DNA of 64,000 nucleotides from Corydoras sp. C115 (GCA_019802505.1 JAFMOC010000241.1:62001-126000), one strand, 5' to 3'. Numbered from the stretch's first letter, positions 1 to 12,500 are shown. Notes: generated by a model not told the origin, from the letters alone. Numbers and translations are program-made.

Positions 1-23
1 TGAGGGAGACGCCTCCGGACAGA

Positions 24-989
24 TTGTTCGTGCCCACCCGCTTGCGCCAAGAGCTAATTGCCTGGGCCCACACCAACCTCAGCTCTGGACACCCAGGTGG
101 CAATCGCACCTTTGAGAAGCTCCGGGAAAAATACTGGTGGCCGACGATGAGAACCGACGTAGCCCGAGACGTCGCATCATGCACCACCTGCGCCGCCACC
201 AAAACCCCACGCCAGCTCCCAGCAGGGAAACTGAACCCGCTCCCTGTTCCCCAACGCCCTTGGAGTCACATCGCTATCGACTTCGTCACGGACCTCCCAG
301 TGTCGGAGGGGAACACCACCATTCTGACAATCGTGGACCGCTTCTCCAAGGGGGTAAAGTTCGTCGCCCTGCCCGCGCTGCCCTCAGCCTTCCAGACGGC
401 TGAGGCCTTGTTCGCGGAGGTGTTCCGTCACTTCGGCCTCCCGGAGGATATTGTGTCGGACCGAGGTCCCCAGTTCACCTCTGCCGTCTGGGAGGCGTTC
501 ATCAAGAAGCTGGGCGCATCCATAAGCCTCACATCTGGTTACCATCCAGAAAGCAACGGGCAGTGCGAACGGGCGAACCAGGAGCTGGCCAAGTTTCTCA
601 GAACGTACTGACAGAGCCACCAGAACGACTGGGCAACCTTCCTCCCTTGGGCAGAGATAGCCCAAAATTCGCTCAGGAGCTCCAGCACGGGAATCACTCC
701 TTTTCAATGTTCCCTGGGGTTTCAACCCCCTTTTGCTCCCTGGGACCCCACTCCATCCAATGCACCGGCCGTCGACGACTGGTTCCGCAGGAGCGAAGAG
801 GTCTGGGAAACGGTCCACCAGAGGATCACTGAAAGCAACGCTAGGACCAAATGGTTTGCAGACCGCAGAAGGAGTGAGGGTCCTCCCTACCAAGTCGGAG
901 ACCAGGTCTGGCTCTCCACCAGAGACCTTCGGGTACCCTCGCCCGGCTGGCAATCAGGATACGGGTCTCCCGATCCCTCTGCCCCGTAG
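24..989 (+). pseudogene. Ty3/gypsy integrase fragment, one premature stop
   Basis: The frame enters from the left window edge and encodes a chromovirus-type integrase: the HHCC zinc-binding region (histidines near residues 15 and 23, CTTC near residue 53), then the catalytic D-D-E core with IAIDFVTDLP, IVSDRGPQF and the glutamate of SNGQCERANQ. A TGA at 609-611 replaces an expected sense codon. The same frame then continues to TAG at 987-989 with typical integrase sequence (WATFLPWAEIAQNSL, and a GDQVWLSTRDL motif). The rest of the C-terminus and any chromodomain are missing, so there is probably a deletion near 940-990. The upstream gag-RT part lies outside the window. A dead element is the most likely reading. 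Confidence 0.9.
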
Positions 990-1163
990 GCCCAGGGGTC
1001 GTCCCCGCTCCAGACCACGTCCTGATCACGGCTCATCACCTGTTTCCCTTCCCGTTCCGGGCAGAGCCACCCGCAGCACCCGTTCCCGTCCCGACCCTCC
1101 CCGAGTTGGTTCCGGTAGGTCGTCTCCTGTTGCCCCCGGTGGTGCCCCCTTGACGACCTCTTC

Positions 1164-2290
1164 GGGGGGGGGGGCTATGAAAGAAATCCGGGTTCTGCAT
1201 CTGTCTCTCCTGCACGCTCTGCCACTCGCCCTCTTAGCCCCGCCTTCTAGTTTCGCTCTCGCTCCGTCACCAGGTGAGGCTGATTTGTTTGATGGGTCGT
1301 TTACCTTATTTAAGCTCTGTCTTCACACGGGACGGATCGCGAAGTATTGTCCCTGTTATTCATACATACCGAGCGATTCTTTGGCTGCTATTCTCTCTGC
1401 TTTGTGTCTCGTAGTATATCTGGTCTCGGTGAGTGCGTGTCTGTTTATGTTAGCTGTGTGTTAGCATCTGCGCCCTCACTTCCGTGTTTAGGTTAGTCTC
1501 TGTCGTTGTATGAGTGAACGTCTGTGTTTTTATGTGATCGCTCCCCGGGGTTTGTCTAATCCTCTTTCTGTTTCCAGTGTTCATCCTGTCCCTAGTGTCC
1601 TGCGTCCCGGGAGCGATCTCTGTCTGTCCGCTCAGGTGGTTCGGCTTCGGCCGGGTGGGGCGGAGTTCGCGCTCACCCTAGCCTGCTCCGCTGGCGCGCC
1701 ACCACCTGAGGGCGTCCGTGTCTCAGTGTTCACTCAGCATACTAACGGTTCCCTTCTTTTTACTAATACTCTCTATCTCGGTGAACTAACGTTATTTCCT
1801 TCCCTGTGCACTAACACCTTTGCTGTCTTCCCATCCCTTGTTTGTTTCAGTCTGGTTCTGAGCCGTCCGTCGTCCCGTGTAGTTCACCGTACCTCTTTGT
1901 GCACTTTCTACACGCTTTCTTCCTTCAGGTTTTTGTCTAACACCCCCTTTGACACGCCTGTTCTTTCTGTCTTAGGTTTTGTTATTTTGTCTATCCTAGA
2001 CACCCTCACTAGTCGTTTCTGCTTCTTCTCACGCATAGCCAGTGTAGGGTTCTCTTACTACAGCGTAATTATATCTGTGTGCTTTGTTTTATTTTGTTAT
2101 TGGTTTGGCTCGGTGTTGTGCTCTGCCCAGTCCTCCGTCCAGGTTCCACACCCCGGCCTGGGTCCAGTTGGCAACACCCCCCTCGCACAATCCTCCTCCT
2201 GCACTACCCTACCTCTGCCTTGCTCTTCAATAAATATCCTTTGTTCTGCATCCACGTCTCCAGAACTATCTTTACAGACTATTTGTGACA
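1164..2290 (+). mobile_element. 3' polypurine tract and 3' LTR of the same gypsy element
   Basis: An 11-G polypurine tract at 1164-1174 precedes TGAAAGAAATCC at 1178. The LTR is taken to end with TTTGTGACA at 2290, giving TG...CA ends. AATAAA at 2229-2234 is a fitting polyadenylation signal about 60 bases before the end. The 262-residue frame at 1510-2298 lies wholly inside this LTR, matches nothing I know and is treated as chance. The exact left boundary is inferred, as no second LTR copy is in the window. Confidence 0.6.
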
Positions 2291-2629
2291 AAAAGTAAGT
2301 AATGGGTAAAATAACACAATACAATATGTTAAGAAACACAGAAAATTTGAATAAATTATAGATAAATGCAATATGCTCTGAAAAGACTGTGAAAAGGATG
2401 GGGACTGTGCGAGAATTCTAGTGAAAAGAGAGGGTGTGCTTGACCAAAGACAAGTGAGGGTCTTTTGATCCCAGAACCGCCCTAATCAGAGAGATGCTGA
2501 CGCTAGGGAATTAAATATGGTCAGTTTTTTAGGATCGAGAGCTGTCCAGGTCATCAGTCCCCATCAGTTTGTCTGTCTGTGAGCAACTGTTTTAAAACAA
2601 GCCTGACTGAACCTGAATTGTTACCAGCA
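2291..2629. other. No gene recognised
   Basis: AT-rich sequence between the gypsy LTR and the SINE. No coding frame or repeat family recognised. Confidence 0.5.
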
Positions 2630-2640
2630 TTAAGATCACA

Positions 2641-2984
2641 TCCATCCATTATCTTCCGCTTTATCCTATATTAGGGTCGCGGGTGGGTTCCCCATGCCCA
2701 TCCAGGGGAGAACATTTCGGGCACTGGGCAGATACACCCAGGACAGGGCGCCAATCTATCGCTGGGCACACACTCACACACACTCTATATGGGGCAATTT
2801 GGAGAACTTAATTGACTTGATCCATGTTTTTGGACTGTGGGAGGAAACCAGAAAACCCGGAAGAAACCCATGCGGACACGGGGAGAACATGAAAACTCCA
2901 CCCAGATTGGGATTCGTACTGGGAATCCCTAGTGCTGAGAGGCGAACGTGGTAACCACTAAGTCACCGTCTAAGTTAAGGTCCG
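2641..2984 (-). mobile_element. DANA/mermaid-type tRNA-derived SINE, full length
   Basis: On the minus strand it runs from a tRNA-like head (near 2940-2975) through the shared fish SINE body (TTTCCTCCCACAGTCC-like stretch, ATGGGCATGGGG) to a tail that ends in CCATCCATT-type repeats at 2641. It is flanked by TTAAGATCACA (2630-2640) and TTAAGGTCACA (2985-2995), an 11-bp target duplication with one mismatch. Seven related copies or fragments occur in this window. Confidence 0.8.
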
Positions 2985-2995
2985 TTAAGGTCACA

Positions 2996-4558
2996 TGTTG
3001 CAAAAATTAATCACATTTAGGTTTTAAAATAATTAACATAGGGGAAAAGATAAATAAATAAATAACTAATTTAATAAATTTAGCTATAAAAATTATAGCA
3101 CACATTCCTTACAAGCTTTGTCTCCATTCTGTTATTATCTTTGTTTAACACTGTGAATGTGTTTCTTTTATGGGGTCATGTGTAAGTAGGGGTAGTGAAA
3201 AGTTATTGCTGTTTAAAAGAAGGCAGAGAATTGTGGTATTTGAATTGGTTGTTGAGGGGTTTCATTGATGTTGATGTGGTGGAAGTTAGTGAATTAATAT
3301 TGATTAGCCAGCACAAATAATATACTTAAGAGCTCATTTAAATAATCTTGTATTTATGAGGCATAAAAATGGACAGGGCACAATTTTTGTTTAATGACGG
3401 ATGCAGGTTTGACTGATTTATACTGCACTGAATTATACTGCACAAAGTTATGAATACTATTTGTATGCTCTCCAGAGGAGCATTAGAAAAAGTTTTTCAG
3501 AGACACATATAATACAAATTATTGTATTATGTGTTAACTTTTCCAAAGCATTGTTCCTTATCAAGTGATTGATAAAGATTTTATTTTTTCCAGGTTATGC
3601 ACTGAATGCGACCTTAATTATCAGATTTTAAATTTAACAGGAGAAATACAAGTGTATCTGCCTATGCTGTGTGATTTCTTGAAAATTATTTTTTGACTAA
3701 ACAAAAATAGTCGATTCACAGGTTCTAGTGAATGGAGCTGACAGAGCAGTTTGATCCAGAAAAAATAACCTGTTTAATTCTTTCCCCATAGTATAATAGA
3801 TTGGCAGAAAATGGAGGATAACTATTCCATAGTGGTAATAATTATTAATGCGAATGTATTGTGTGACTCTGTCCTCTCCTCTGAATATGACCCACAGGTA
3901 GTGAAGGGTGGCGCATAGTTCATGACTTAAAGATATCAGCGAGACCACTTTAGCTGATAAAATAGGGAGAGCATCCCATTGAATAATGGGACAGTAAACA
4001 GGAAGTGTCCTAAATTCATACCACTGAAGGGGGCAGGAAGCAGGACTAGATGGGGAGAAGTTAGAAATGTTCTGGCAGATGTTTTCATGAGAAATAAGAT
4101 TGTTGTCTGGGGGTGCGCACACACATAGATGACACGCACACACAGACAAAGCAAGTTATGCCCTCCTGAAGGACTTATATGGACGAAGAAGAGGACTTCG
4201 GGCAAAGCTCTTGGGATGTTGCTATTGTCCATATTTTTCATTGTTTGATATTTTACACTGTCTATTCAGTAAAACACATTAAATTATTTTAAAATGAAAC
4301 CGACTTCTGTTTTTTATGAAACTTAACATTACCAGTGTGCACCAAGTACATTTTGTGATTTGTATCTCCATCTCATTCTATGTAAATTTACTCTAAAAAT
4401 CTTAGACGGCCAGTAAAAAGGCTGCTATTAGCAAAACTTTTCTGTCCTTATCCAATTTTGTCAGCAGAATGAATGTGGAGCTCTGGAAACACATTGTGCC
4501 CTTGTGTCACATTGGCATACTGCTCTTAATTAAAACCAGTCTATTATTAAATAACTGG
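2996..4558. other. No gene recognised
   Basis: AT-rich stretch. Frames on the minus strand at 3697-4241 are low-complexity and match no family I know. Nothing else supported. Confidence 0.4.
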
Positions 4559-4570
4559 TTATTAATAGAG

Positions 4571-4827
4571 GGCGGCACGGTGGCTTAGTGGTTAGCATGT
4601 TCGCCTCTCAGCACTAGGGATTTCCGGTTCAAATCCCCATCTGGGTGGAGTTTCCATGTTCTCCCCGTGTCCGCGTAGGTTTCCTCTGGGTTCTCTGGTC
4701 CAAAAACATGGATCAAGTCAATTAAGTTCTCCAAATTGCCCCATATAGAGTGTGTTCTCCCGTGGATGGGCATGGGAACCCCCCGCGACCCCAATATAGG
4801 ATAAAGCAGAAGATAATGGATGGATGG
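4571..4827 (+). mobile_element. DANA/mermaid-type SINE, internally shortened
   Basis: Starts GGCGGCACGGTGGCTTAGTGG (A-box region), with a B-box-like GGTTCAAATCC near 4627, and ends in TGGATGGATGG. Compared with the copy at 61475 it lacks about 70 bp of the body before the ATGGGCATGGG segment. Flanks TTATTAATAGA (4559-4569) and TTACTAATAGA (4828-4838) look like an imperfect target duplication. Confidence 0.8.
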
Positions 4828-5161
4828 TTACTAATAGAAAGAAAACATACCTTAATAAAAAAAAAAAAAAAACACTTGATTTTAACTCATTGTGTTTCAC
4901 TGTTTGGTTTGCAATAGAATGTTGGTGGTTTTTTGTCTCCATAGTGACCGATCTAACATTTTAAGATTCTAATGATATGAACCTACAAAACTGAATAATA
5001 TATTGAAGATGAAATATATAATTGGAGGCGATTTCTCAGGTCTTATGTAGTTAACATGATTGTTTGGAACTTCTAGTTGTTGAACTATCATTTTTGCCTT
5101 TTTGAGCAGATATGTTTTAATAAAGTAGTAATGCAAAAAAATGTATTCAAACTTAAGCCAT

Positions 5162-5925
5162 TTATCCAACCATTATCTTCTGCTTGTCCTGGGTTCGGGT
5201 TGCGGAGGCAGCAACCCAAGTAGAGAGACCGCCCTCATCCCAGCCACCTCCACCAGCGCAACTGGGGAACCCAGAGGCATTCCTAGACCAGCTGAGAGAT
5301 ATAATCCCTTCAGTGTGACCAGGGTCTTCCCCGGGGGAGATGCTTAAAGACCCCGAGATGCTTGAACTCCTCCACTTGAGGCATGATCTCATCCCTTACC
5401 CAGGACTCTCCACCCTTTTCCGACTGAGAACCATTGGCTCAGATTTGGAGGTGCTGATTCCCATCCCGGCCGCTTTACAGTTGGCTGCAAACTGATCCAG
5501 CAAGCGCTGAGGTTCACAGCCTGATGATGCTAACAGGACCACATGATGCAAACAGCAGCGACGTGATCCATAGATCACCAAACCGGACACCCAAAGGACA
5601 GCCCTGATGGAATCCAGCCCACACTGGAAACAAGTCAGACACTGCCTCCTCTCCGGAGGGCATATTGGTGGGATTGAGAAGGTCCTTGAAGTATTCATTT
5701 CAGACTCATTGTCCCCTACCTCCCCCAGAATGTGATTAAATCTGTGATGGAGGTGAGAGTTGAACATTCGTCTGATGGGTTTTTCTGCTAGACGTTCCCA
5801 ACAAACCCTCACTATATGTTTGGGTCTGCCTGGTCTGCCAATACTGCCCCTCCCACAGGTGGTGCGTCCAATAAAGGGGACCCATATAGCTTCTTTGGGC
5901 TGGACCCGGTCAGTGCTTCAAGCTA
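5162..5925 (-). mobile_element. Rex3 (RTE clade) LINE, internally deleted copy
   Basis: Minus-strand sequence matches the Rex3 at 46944-50164 in three blocks: the 3' end of the RT frame (5165-5335), a middle RT block (5345-5640, reading MGISTSKSEPMVLSRKR and the CCTGATGGAATCCAGCCC equivalent), and a 5' block (5645-5925, including the HLHHRFNHILGEVGDNE-like linker). Large deletions separate the blocks. The RT active-site region is disrupted. It is dead. Confidence 0.8.
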
Positions 5926-6799
5926 AAGCCAAAAAAAAATTATATTTGGCAAAATATTGTTTCTGTGTTTCATTAATTTTGGCACTTTTTCTGCTAAATA
6001 TATTTTGTCCTGATGTAAAAAAGTGATTTTCTAACTGCAATAAAAAAATTATATTTAATAAATGATTTATGAATACTTAGAAATTGTTTTGTCAGACTCA
6101 TTAAAAATTTTTAGGGTGACTCCAGACAAACTTTAAAGCATTATTTAAAAACATCTAAAAATTCATTAAAGAGCACATACTGCAATTTGACTAATGACCA
6201 AATGGATCAACTTGTCTCTGATATTAAACAACGCGATCCAAAATGAGAATGATAAAAAGGCAAAATTTGTGCTCTTCGGCATCACATAACCTGGACAGGT
6301 TGGACATGGGGCAGGTGTCCTAAGCAGAAAGGCACTGCTTTTGTGGCACAGGGTGTGTACAATGTCCCTTTTCATCTGGATACAAACCACAAATTGACAC
6401 AGCAAATAATCCCACAATCTTTTTTGTAAATATTGCTCTTTCATAAATATTTAGAACACAATATCTCCATTAATTCCCATTCCCATTATCCCATTAATTA
6501 AACATAGACTGAACAGGAAATTATCAAATTGTGCTGGAAAGTTTTTCAGAACCAGAACACACTTTACATAAGCTATGACCGTTTTTTTTTTTTTCTTACA
6601 GATGTGACCTGGTCATATTTGGAGCTATAGATGGCTCTTCACGAAATGCAAGGACATTTTTTCAGCATGACCTTTTTTTTTTTTTTTAAATATGTAATAT
6701 ATCTAAAAGCATTATTTTTGTCCTGTAGTCTTGGGAACCCTCTACTTTACATACTGTAGCTGTAATATAGTTGCAGTCAAAATTGTTCAACCTAAATTT
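5926..6799. other. No gene recognised; homopolymer tracts
   Basis: AT-rich. Contains T-runs near 6580-6595 and 6669-6687. No coding frame or known repeat recognised. Confidence 0.4.
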
Positions 6800-7380
6800 T
6801 TAGGCATTATGGTGCTGCCCAGTTTGGGGTCAGCTTCCACGGGACATGTCCAAAGGTGAGACATGTCGTCAGCCCAACTGTTCTATTTCCCAGGACGGAA
6901 CAAGATCTGGAGGTCAAGTTATTAAAGAATAAGGACCAGCTGGCCTAACGGGCATTAAACAATGCGCCCCCTTGAGATGTTCCAAATTTTTATGATCGGT
7001 GAACACAAGAATAGGGAACGTGGCTCTGATAAGACAGTGCCTCCATTCTTCTAGAGCAAGTTTAATCGAGAGAAGCTCCCAATCCCCAATCCCGTAATTA
7101 CATTTGTCAGCATTACATTTTCAGGGAAAAAAGGTGATGGGGCAAAGACATGGGCTGGCTGCCCCCCCTTTGGGACAGAATGGCACATACCCTGTTACAT
7201 GAGGCGTTCACCTCCACTAGGAATTGCCTAGTGCAGTCCAAATGAATAAAGACTGGAGCCGAGGTGAAACCTATCTTATGTTCCTGAAAGACACACTCGG
7301 CTTCTGGGATCCAGAGTAGAACCTTGGGTTTGGCAGCGATGTGAGCGGTAACGCGCGACGACTAAAGCCCTGGATAACAT

Positions 7381-7720
7381 TCATTCATTCATTATCTTCC
7401 GCTTCATCCTATATTAGGGTCGCGGGGGGGTTTCCCATGCCCATCTAGGGGAGAACTTTTCGAGCGCTGGGCAGATACACCCAGAACAGGGTGCTAATCT
7501 ATCGCTGGGCACACACTCAATCGCACAGACATGCACTATACAGGGAAATTTGGAGAACTCAATTGACTTGATCCATGTTTTTGAACTGTGGGAGGAGAAC
7601 CTGGAGGAGACCCACACGGACACAGGGAGAACATGGAAACTCCACCCAGATTGGGATTCGAACCGGGAATCCCTAGCGCTGAGAGGCGAACGTGCTAACC
7701 ACTAAGCTACCGTGCCGCAT
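7381..7720 (-). mobile_element. DANA/mermaid-type SINE with perfect 12-bp target duplication
   Basis: Full-length minus-strand SINE; the tail (CATTCATT-type) is at the left and the tRNA-like head with GGTTCGAATCC-type B box near 7660-7670 at the right. CCTGGATAACAT at 7369-7380 is repeated at 7721-7732, showing insertion into the gypsy remnant. Confidence 0.85.
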
Positions 7721-7905
7721 CCTGGATAACATGACTATAGAAATTAGTGAAACCTAAACACTGTTGCAATTCCTTCACCGAGGAGGGTGTGAGCCAGATA
7801 ATTACAGCTTGAACCTTAAGCTTGAACCTTAACCGAGTCCATGTCCAACCTGTTCTCGGACAACACAAAAATTAGAAACAAGATCTTATAAGCATGGATG
7901 ATGCA

Positions 7906-8297
7906 CTACTCTTTTTTCACAAATAAAAAGCAGGACAACACCTGCCGTACAAGAGGGACATGACTCTCAAGATCTTGGTAAAACATCAGTATGTCACAAA
8001 AGTACATAATCACACTAGTGTCCAAAAACTTGCGCAGTACATCATTAATAAACACCTGGAAGACCGAGGGGGCTTTGGACAAATCAAAGGGTATGATGCA
8101 GCATTTATAATGCCCCAAGGTAGTGATGAAAGCGTCTTCCATTCATCCCCGGGCCATATGTGAATGAGGTTGGAAGCATTCATGTAAGCATAATAGGAAT
8201 AGCCTTTGGTAATCTTATTCAGCTCCCAGTATTCAGTACAAGAGCAAAGCTCCACTCCTGCCTTCGGGATGAAGAAGAAGCCAGACGCCGCAGGCAA
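7906..8297 (-). pseudogene. Gypsy reverse transcriptase remnant
   Basis: Two overlapping minus-strand frames recall fingers/palm RT: SGFFFIPKAGVELCSCTEYW corresponds to the usual GFFFVxKKDGxLRPCxDYR block, and FINDVLRKFLDTSVIMYFCD to the VFQxxxNDVLRDFLDxFVxVYLDD block. The catalytic YxDD motif reads YFCD, so one aspartate is lost. A frameshift separates the two frames. Confidence 0.7.
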
Positions 8298-9002
8298 TTT
8301 GGAGGGGTGGATAAACGCGTTTTTAAGGGCCTTGGAGATACAGTATATTCCTTCATAGCCCGTGTTTCATTCACCGAGAGAGGGAACAGACATAAGCGTG
8401 GTAACTTAGCCCCATCCACAAGCTCAATAGTGCAGTCTTAGGGACAATTGAGAGGTAAGGAATTGGCGAGAAATTTACTAAACACCTTATACAAATTATC
8501 ATAGGCTTTAGGCACCTGACTGGTTAATGCAGCTGAGAAGGAGACACTGGACAGCAGTCTCAGCCTTTGAGGAAGACACAGACATTCCTATGAATAGTGG
8601 AGTGACCATGCCAGGATCTGGGAGGTGGTCCACAAAATAACGGGATCATGCCATCGCATCCAAAGCAAACCTAGAATGATAGGCAGAAAAGGAGAGGAGG
8701 TTACGTCAAAGTGATAAGCACTTATGGACATAACTACAAGGATGGTGCTGTTTGTTATACAGTAGTTCCTAAGAACAGTGGCTTCCCATACACAGCGCAG
8801 ACCCTCACTGCAGAGTCGAGAACATAACCAAGGGTTATATTTTCCCTCAGGCAGAAGCCCTGGTCGATGAAACTCCCAGCTGCCCTGAGTCAATCATTGC
8901 TAAAACCTTGATAACAGTCTTGCAGATGAATAACTTAACCCCTACATGAAACTGGTGGTGGTGTAGAGAGTCGGAGTCTCGCACCACTCGAGGGGGTTCC
9001 AA

Positions 9003-9239
9003 TCAGGGTTGGCGAGTCTTGTCTGAGGGGCGTGCTGGGCAATCTGGAATTGTGTGCCAAGCTCCACCACAGTACAGGCAGAGATATGATCTGATGTGAT
9101 GTTCCCACTCCTGGTGAGACTTCGTACTTTTAGGATGAAGAAATGATAAAGGAGTTATATGAGATATATGGGGCAGTACTAGGGTAAGAATTTTAGTAGT
9201 AAAAGTGGGGAAGGGTAGTTTAAAAGTGATTGCGTACAC
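9003..9239 (-). pseudogene. Gypsy gag nucleocapsid remnant
   Basis: A 78-residue minus-strand frame containing CLYCGGAWHTIPDC, which fits the CCHC knuckle C-x2-C-x4-H-x4-C used by gag to bind genomic RNA. The flanking text is degenerate. It lies directly upstream (in element orientation) of the RT remnant, as expected for gag-pol order. Confidence 0.65.
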
Positions 9240-9360
9240 TCAGCAGTCCATGCCACCTGTCCCTTAGGCAGCTGTTATCATAGACAGAGTGAAAGTGATG
9301 ATGAAGGAATAACAAGCTAAAAAAATTATGTGTAGCTGATGAGTGCTATCATTGTGATTT

Positions 9361-9630
9361 TTAAAGGTGGGTAGCATATATCCACTGGAGGGAGAAATTA
9401 GTTAAAACAGCTGTATTAGTTATAGCTTCATGTGTAACTGCATATGTCACTTCAAGAGAATTTTCATACTTGGGTTCACCTAGGCATACAGGTTTAAGAA
9501 GTATAATAAGTAATTTGTCCCCTGAAACAAAGGGGTGAGTAGGTTCTGTGGAGGGAAAAGGCAGGTTACAAGCAACATAAAATAGAAGACAGTTAAAGTA
9601 GTTTCTCCACCAGTGCAGCTGCATATTCAC
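9361..9630 (-). pseudogene. Endogenous-retrovirus-like integrase C-terminus
   Basis: An 89-residue minus-strand frame contains THPFVSGDKLLI and ends with QWIYATHL. This matches the layout of the retroviral (gamma/epsilon-type) integrase C-terminal domain, where an HPFxxGDxVLIK block is followed by a W-I-H-x-x-H-like end. Middle residues fit only loosely. No LTR, env or catalytic core was recognised next to it. Assignment to a retrovirus rather than another LTR element is tentative. Confidence 0.4.
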
Positions 9631-9809
9631 ATCTTACATTTTCCAGATCTGCTGCTAACCCGACGCCAGGTGACTATGGGGTAGGAAAAGGACAATCAAA
9701 CATCACTTCAATAGGTCATAACTTAGTGGTTCGACTCGGTGTCATGCGAATTTCGGCCAAGACCTATTTTCTTCAACAAAATAACAAAAGATCAATGTTT
9801 ACTAATTGA

Positions 9810-10640
9810 AGAAATGTGAAATGTTTTGGAATAGCCTTCCAGTTACTGTTCGTGATTCTGAATCACTATTAATCTTTAAAAATAAAATAAAAACACATTT
9901 ATTTAATCTTGTGTTTAATTAATCCCCTGTAGATAAAGATGTAGATCTCAGGCTTGGCAGTGTTGGGGTGGTAATCTGCGATCAGTGTATGCTGGCGTTT
10001 AATCTCTTCACCCATCTCATCATTAATGGGGGGGTGTGGCGCTTTAATGATGCTGTTCCGGGGAGCCATCTCAACTATGTAGAGTCTGCAGTATCTGCCT
10101 CTTTGCTGGAGTCACATGCTGCACTGTGTCAATCAATCACTTATTAATTAAATGCTGTGCTTTATTATTAGCTCTAACTGCCTTCCTTGTCTGTTTCTTT
10201 TGAGGTGTGACCAGCTTCCTGGAGGTGTTGTCAGACCTTCATCAATGGCTCTGCCGACGAACACTGGATGGAACCTGAATATTAATTGGACTGGCAGCCT
10301 TGCAGGACCCCCTTAACGGACTCACATATAGTTTTCCAGTTGTTCGAGTTTTTCCATTTGTTAAATATCTGTACATGGCTGTCCTACACTGTTGTTGCTG
10401 CCTGGCCGCTCAAGGAGGATGAGTCCCCCACTGAGTCTTGGTCCTCCCAAGGTTTCTTCCTTAAATAACAACATAACAGGGAGTTTTTTCTTGCCACTGT
10501 CGCTTCGGCTTGCTGTTTGTATCGGCTGAAGAGACAGTGCTGTATTGACATTACGCAATATTACTGACCTGTTATAAACCTGTATTGTTTAAATGGGATG
10601 CTTGAGGACAATGCTTATATTACAGCCAAAAATGACTTAC
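9810..10640 (+). mobile_element. L2-type LINE, 3' end
   Basis: Begins inside the end of ORF2 (frame reading WNSLPVTVRDSESLLIF, the usual L2 C-terminal block) and continues through the 3' untranslated region, including CTCCCAAGGTTTCTTCC and GGGAGTTTTTTCTTGCCACT. The same sequence occurs inverted at 30820-31560. 5'-truncated, as is usual for LINEs. Confidence 0.75.
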
Positions 10641-12079
10641 ATTTATTAGGTGGCATTGTGACTGCTGTTGAACCAAACACTGGTTCACAGCATTGCAGGT
10701 CTTACAGAGGCTCTGCAATCTCTGTATTTTATACAAGGCAGAGCAATTAGTGTTGACGACCTACAGCTGAGAGCTTCCTACATAAATCAATTATTTCTAT
10801 CTTTTTTTATTTTTTCCTTTCCTTCTTCTTCTTCCTTTCTTTTCTTCTCCTGTTGTGAGTATCAGTGTGGTTTTGCCTGCAATTCATTAGGGACAGATTG
10901 GTAGCCCGGGCGATTGTAGTTCGGTCGGGCGTGTACAGCCTGGAAGCCGGAGGTAAGCCTTTTGGTTATGGTCAGTTTATAGTCCAACAGTTTTTTTTTC
11001 TTAGTCCAGCTGCTAGCGAGGGGCTAATGCCTGAGTCACACATTTGGAATCTAGGTTCCTCAGCAGCAGAAAGTTCTGTGTGGAAGCACAAATCAGGTGT
11101 TTGTGAAGGAACTGCTGTAGCTTCAGATACCCTTTTTTATCTTAAAGCTGCGCGTCAGCACATTTAGAGTCATGATAATGCCTTTTTTTTTTTTTTTTTT
11201 TTTTAAGAACTCACTCTCCTCTTCTTTCTTAGATATAAAAATTACTGTTGGTTAGTGAGAATATAGTATCAGTGGATTCAAGTTTCAGTCTGATGCCTAC
11301 TTGCCCCTTGCATTCAACATGTTAGTGTTCTGGAGGGGGTGTGTGGTACAGCTTCACTAGTTTCATCCAGGCTATTTAGAACCCTTCAATTTGCTGATGT
11401 AACAACCTTCTCATTTGAAGACCTAGTCGTGTAAAGATATGTGTGAGTCTACCTGCTCAAGTCCACCGAGCAAGGACAACAACAAGGCAACTACTCTAAG
11501 TAGATTTCAAATTTTTTTAACGTTTTCAGTTACTCTTACATAATTCACTTCTTCTGAAATCTATTTAATACCTGTTCACACCTTTCATTTCAGTATGTGT
11601 TTTTGGTTTATCCCTGTCATTTCCTTCTCATGCAGATACTCCTTTCCTCAGAAGAGAAGGTGCACTTTAGAACTTAAACACTTTAGAGGTGGAACATGTT
11701 TGCTTATTTCTCATGTTAGGATCTTTTTGATTTTTGGAAAGGCAAAAGAACACGCCAATGCAAGATGGCCGTTCTCAACTGGTTTATTGAGAACAAAGAG
11801 AATTCCTTCTGCACACCGTCAGGAAGTAACGCTGGCCAGCGGTCTGCCCATTCAGCTTTCAGGTGCTAAGTACCCTTCAGGTCCGAGTGAGAGAGAGCGA
11901 GCCCACTCCAGGGTTACCTGTATATATTGTTACGTCTAGTTCCCGCCCCTTAACTGATTGAGCCAATCTCAGATTACCGCCCTAGGTTTTAAATCAGCCA
12001 ATCCCAGCCCAGTATTTTCCTAGTGGCGTCATTTGTTTGTCTTTCGGCCATATTAGAACTCTCATCATGTATAAGGAAT
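10641..12079. other. No gene recognised; possible antisense LTR at about 11740-12040
   Basis: A T20 run lies near 11184-11204. The stretch 11740-12040 reads on the minus strand like an LTR: two ATTGG (CCAAT-box) motifs near 11960-12003 upstream of an AATAAA equivalent (TTTATTGAGAAC near 11780). No TG...CA boundaries or duplicate copy could be fixed, so this is only a suggestion. Confidence 0.25.
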
Positions 12080-12500
12080 TTAAAATTTCTGACACTCACA
12101 AATGAAAATTCTCTTCTCTTGTACTTTTATCCAACACAATTTCATTTGAGTTCCATCACAGATCCTGTTAAATGTCATTTTTTCATCTATTGCCCCCCAG
12201 GTCAACTGGATAACTTTGTGGAAGAATTTGATATTACCTCTCTCAGATGATGGTTGTCCTCTTGTCATCCTCTCTGATTTCAACATTCACTTGGACTGAC
12301 CCTAAGCTACTGAGTTTCTCGCTCTTATCTCCAGCCTGGAGCTCCAACTACTCAGCACTTCAGCTATCCATCGGTCTGGTAACCAGCTTGACCTTGTCAT
12401 GATGCACTCTTGTTTCACTTTTGATCTACATCACGCCGTGTTTTGAATCAGCTCACTTTTTCATACAGTTCTGTTTCTCTTCCTCAATCATCCATATAAC
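12080..12500 (+). mobile_element. L2-like LINE endonuclease fragment
   Basis: Across several frames the sequence recalls an APE-type endonuclease: CPPGQLDNFVEEFD (12193-12235), then LSDFNIHLD (near 12270-12298; GDFNxH in the family), then HRSGNQLDLVM (12370-12405; the THxxGxxLDLV block). Several frameshifts. No RT follows. Confidence 0.65.

Larger units (their letters stand above)
6800..9240 (-). mobile_element. Decayed Ty3/gypsy element (gag zinc knuckle to RNase H)
   Basis: Read on the minus strand, the order is nucleocapsid (9003-9239), a spacer/protease region, RT (7900-8300) and RNase H-connection (about 6800-7370), so one element is oriented right to left. It is interrupted by a SINE at 7381-7720 with a perfect 12-bp duplication. 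No LTRs are recognisable. Frameshifts and stops occur throughout, which makes this one of the oldest gypsy copies here. Confidence 0.7.

Noticed and set aside
733..1464. 243-residue frame overlapping the gypsy 3' end
   Set aside because: Out of frame with the integrase text and crosses the polypurine tract into the LTR.
1510..2298. 262-residue open frame
   Set aside because: Lies wholly within a 3' LTR, has biased low-complexity composition and no recognisable domain.
3697..4241. Two minus-strand frames of 150 and 101 residues
   Set aside because: No domain, no splice or promoter context, composition as expected from chance in this region.
4571..4650. tRNA gene from A/B-box-like motifs
   Set aside because: The motifs belong to the head of a SINE; no cloverleaf with paired acceptor stem is evident and a SINE tail follows.
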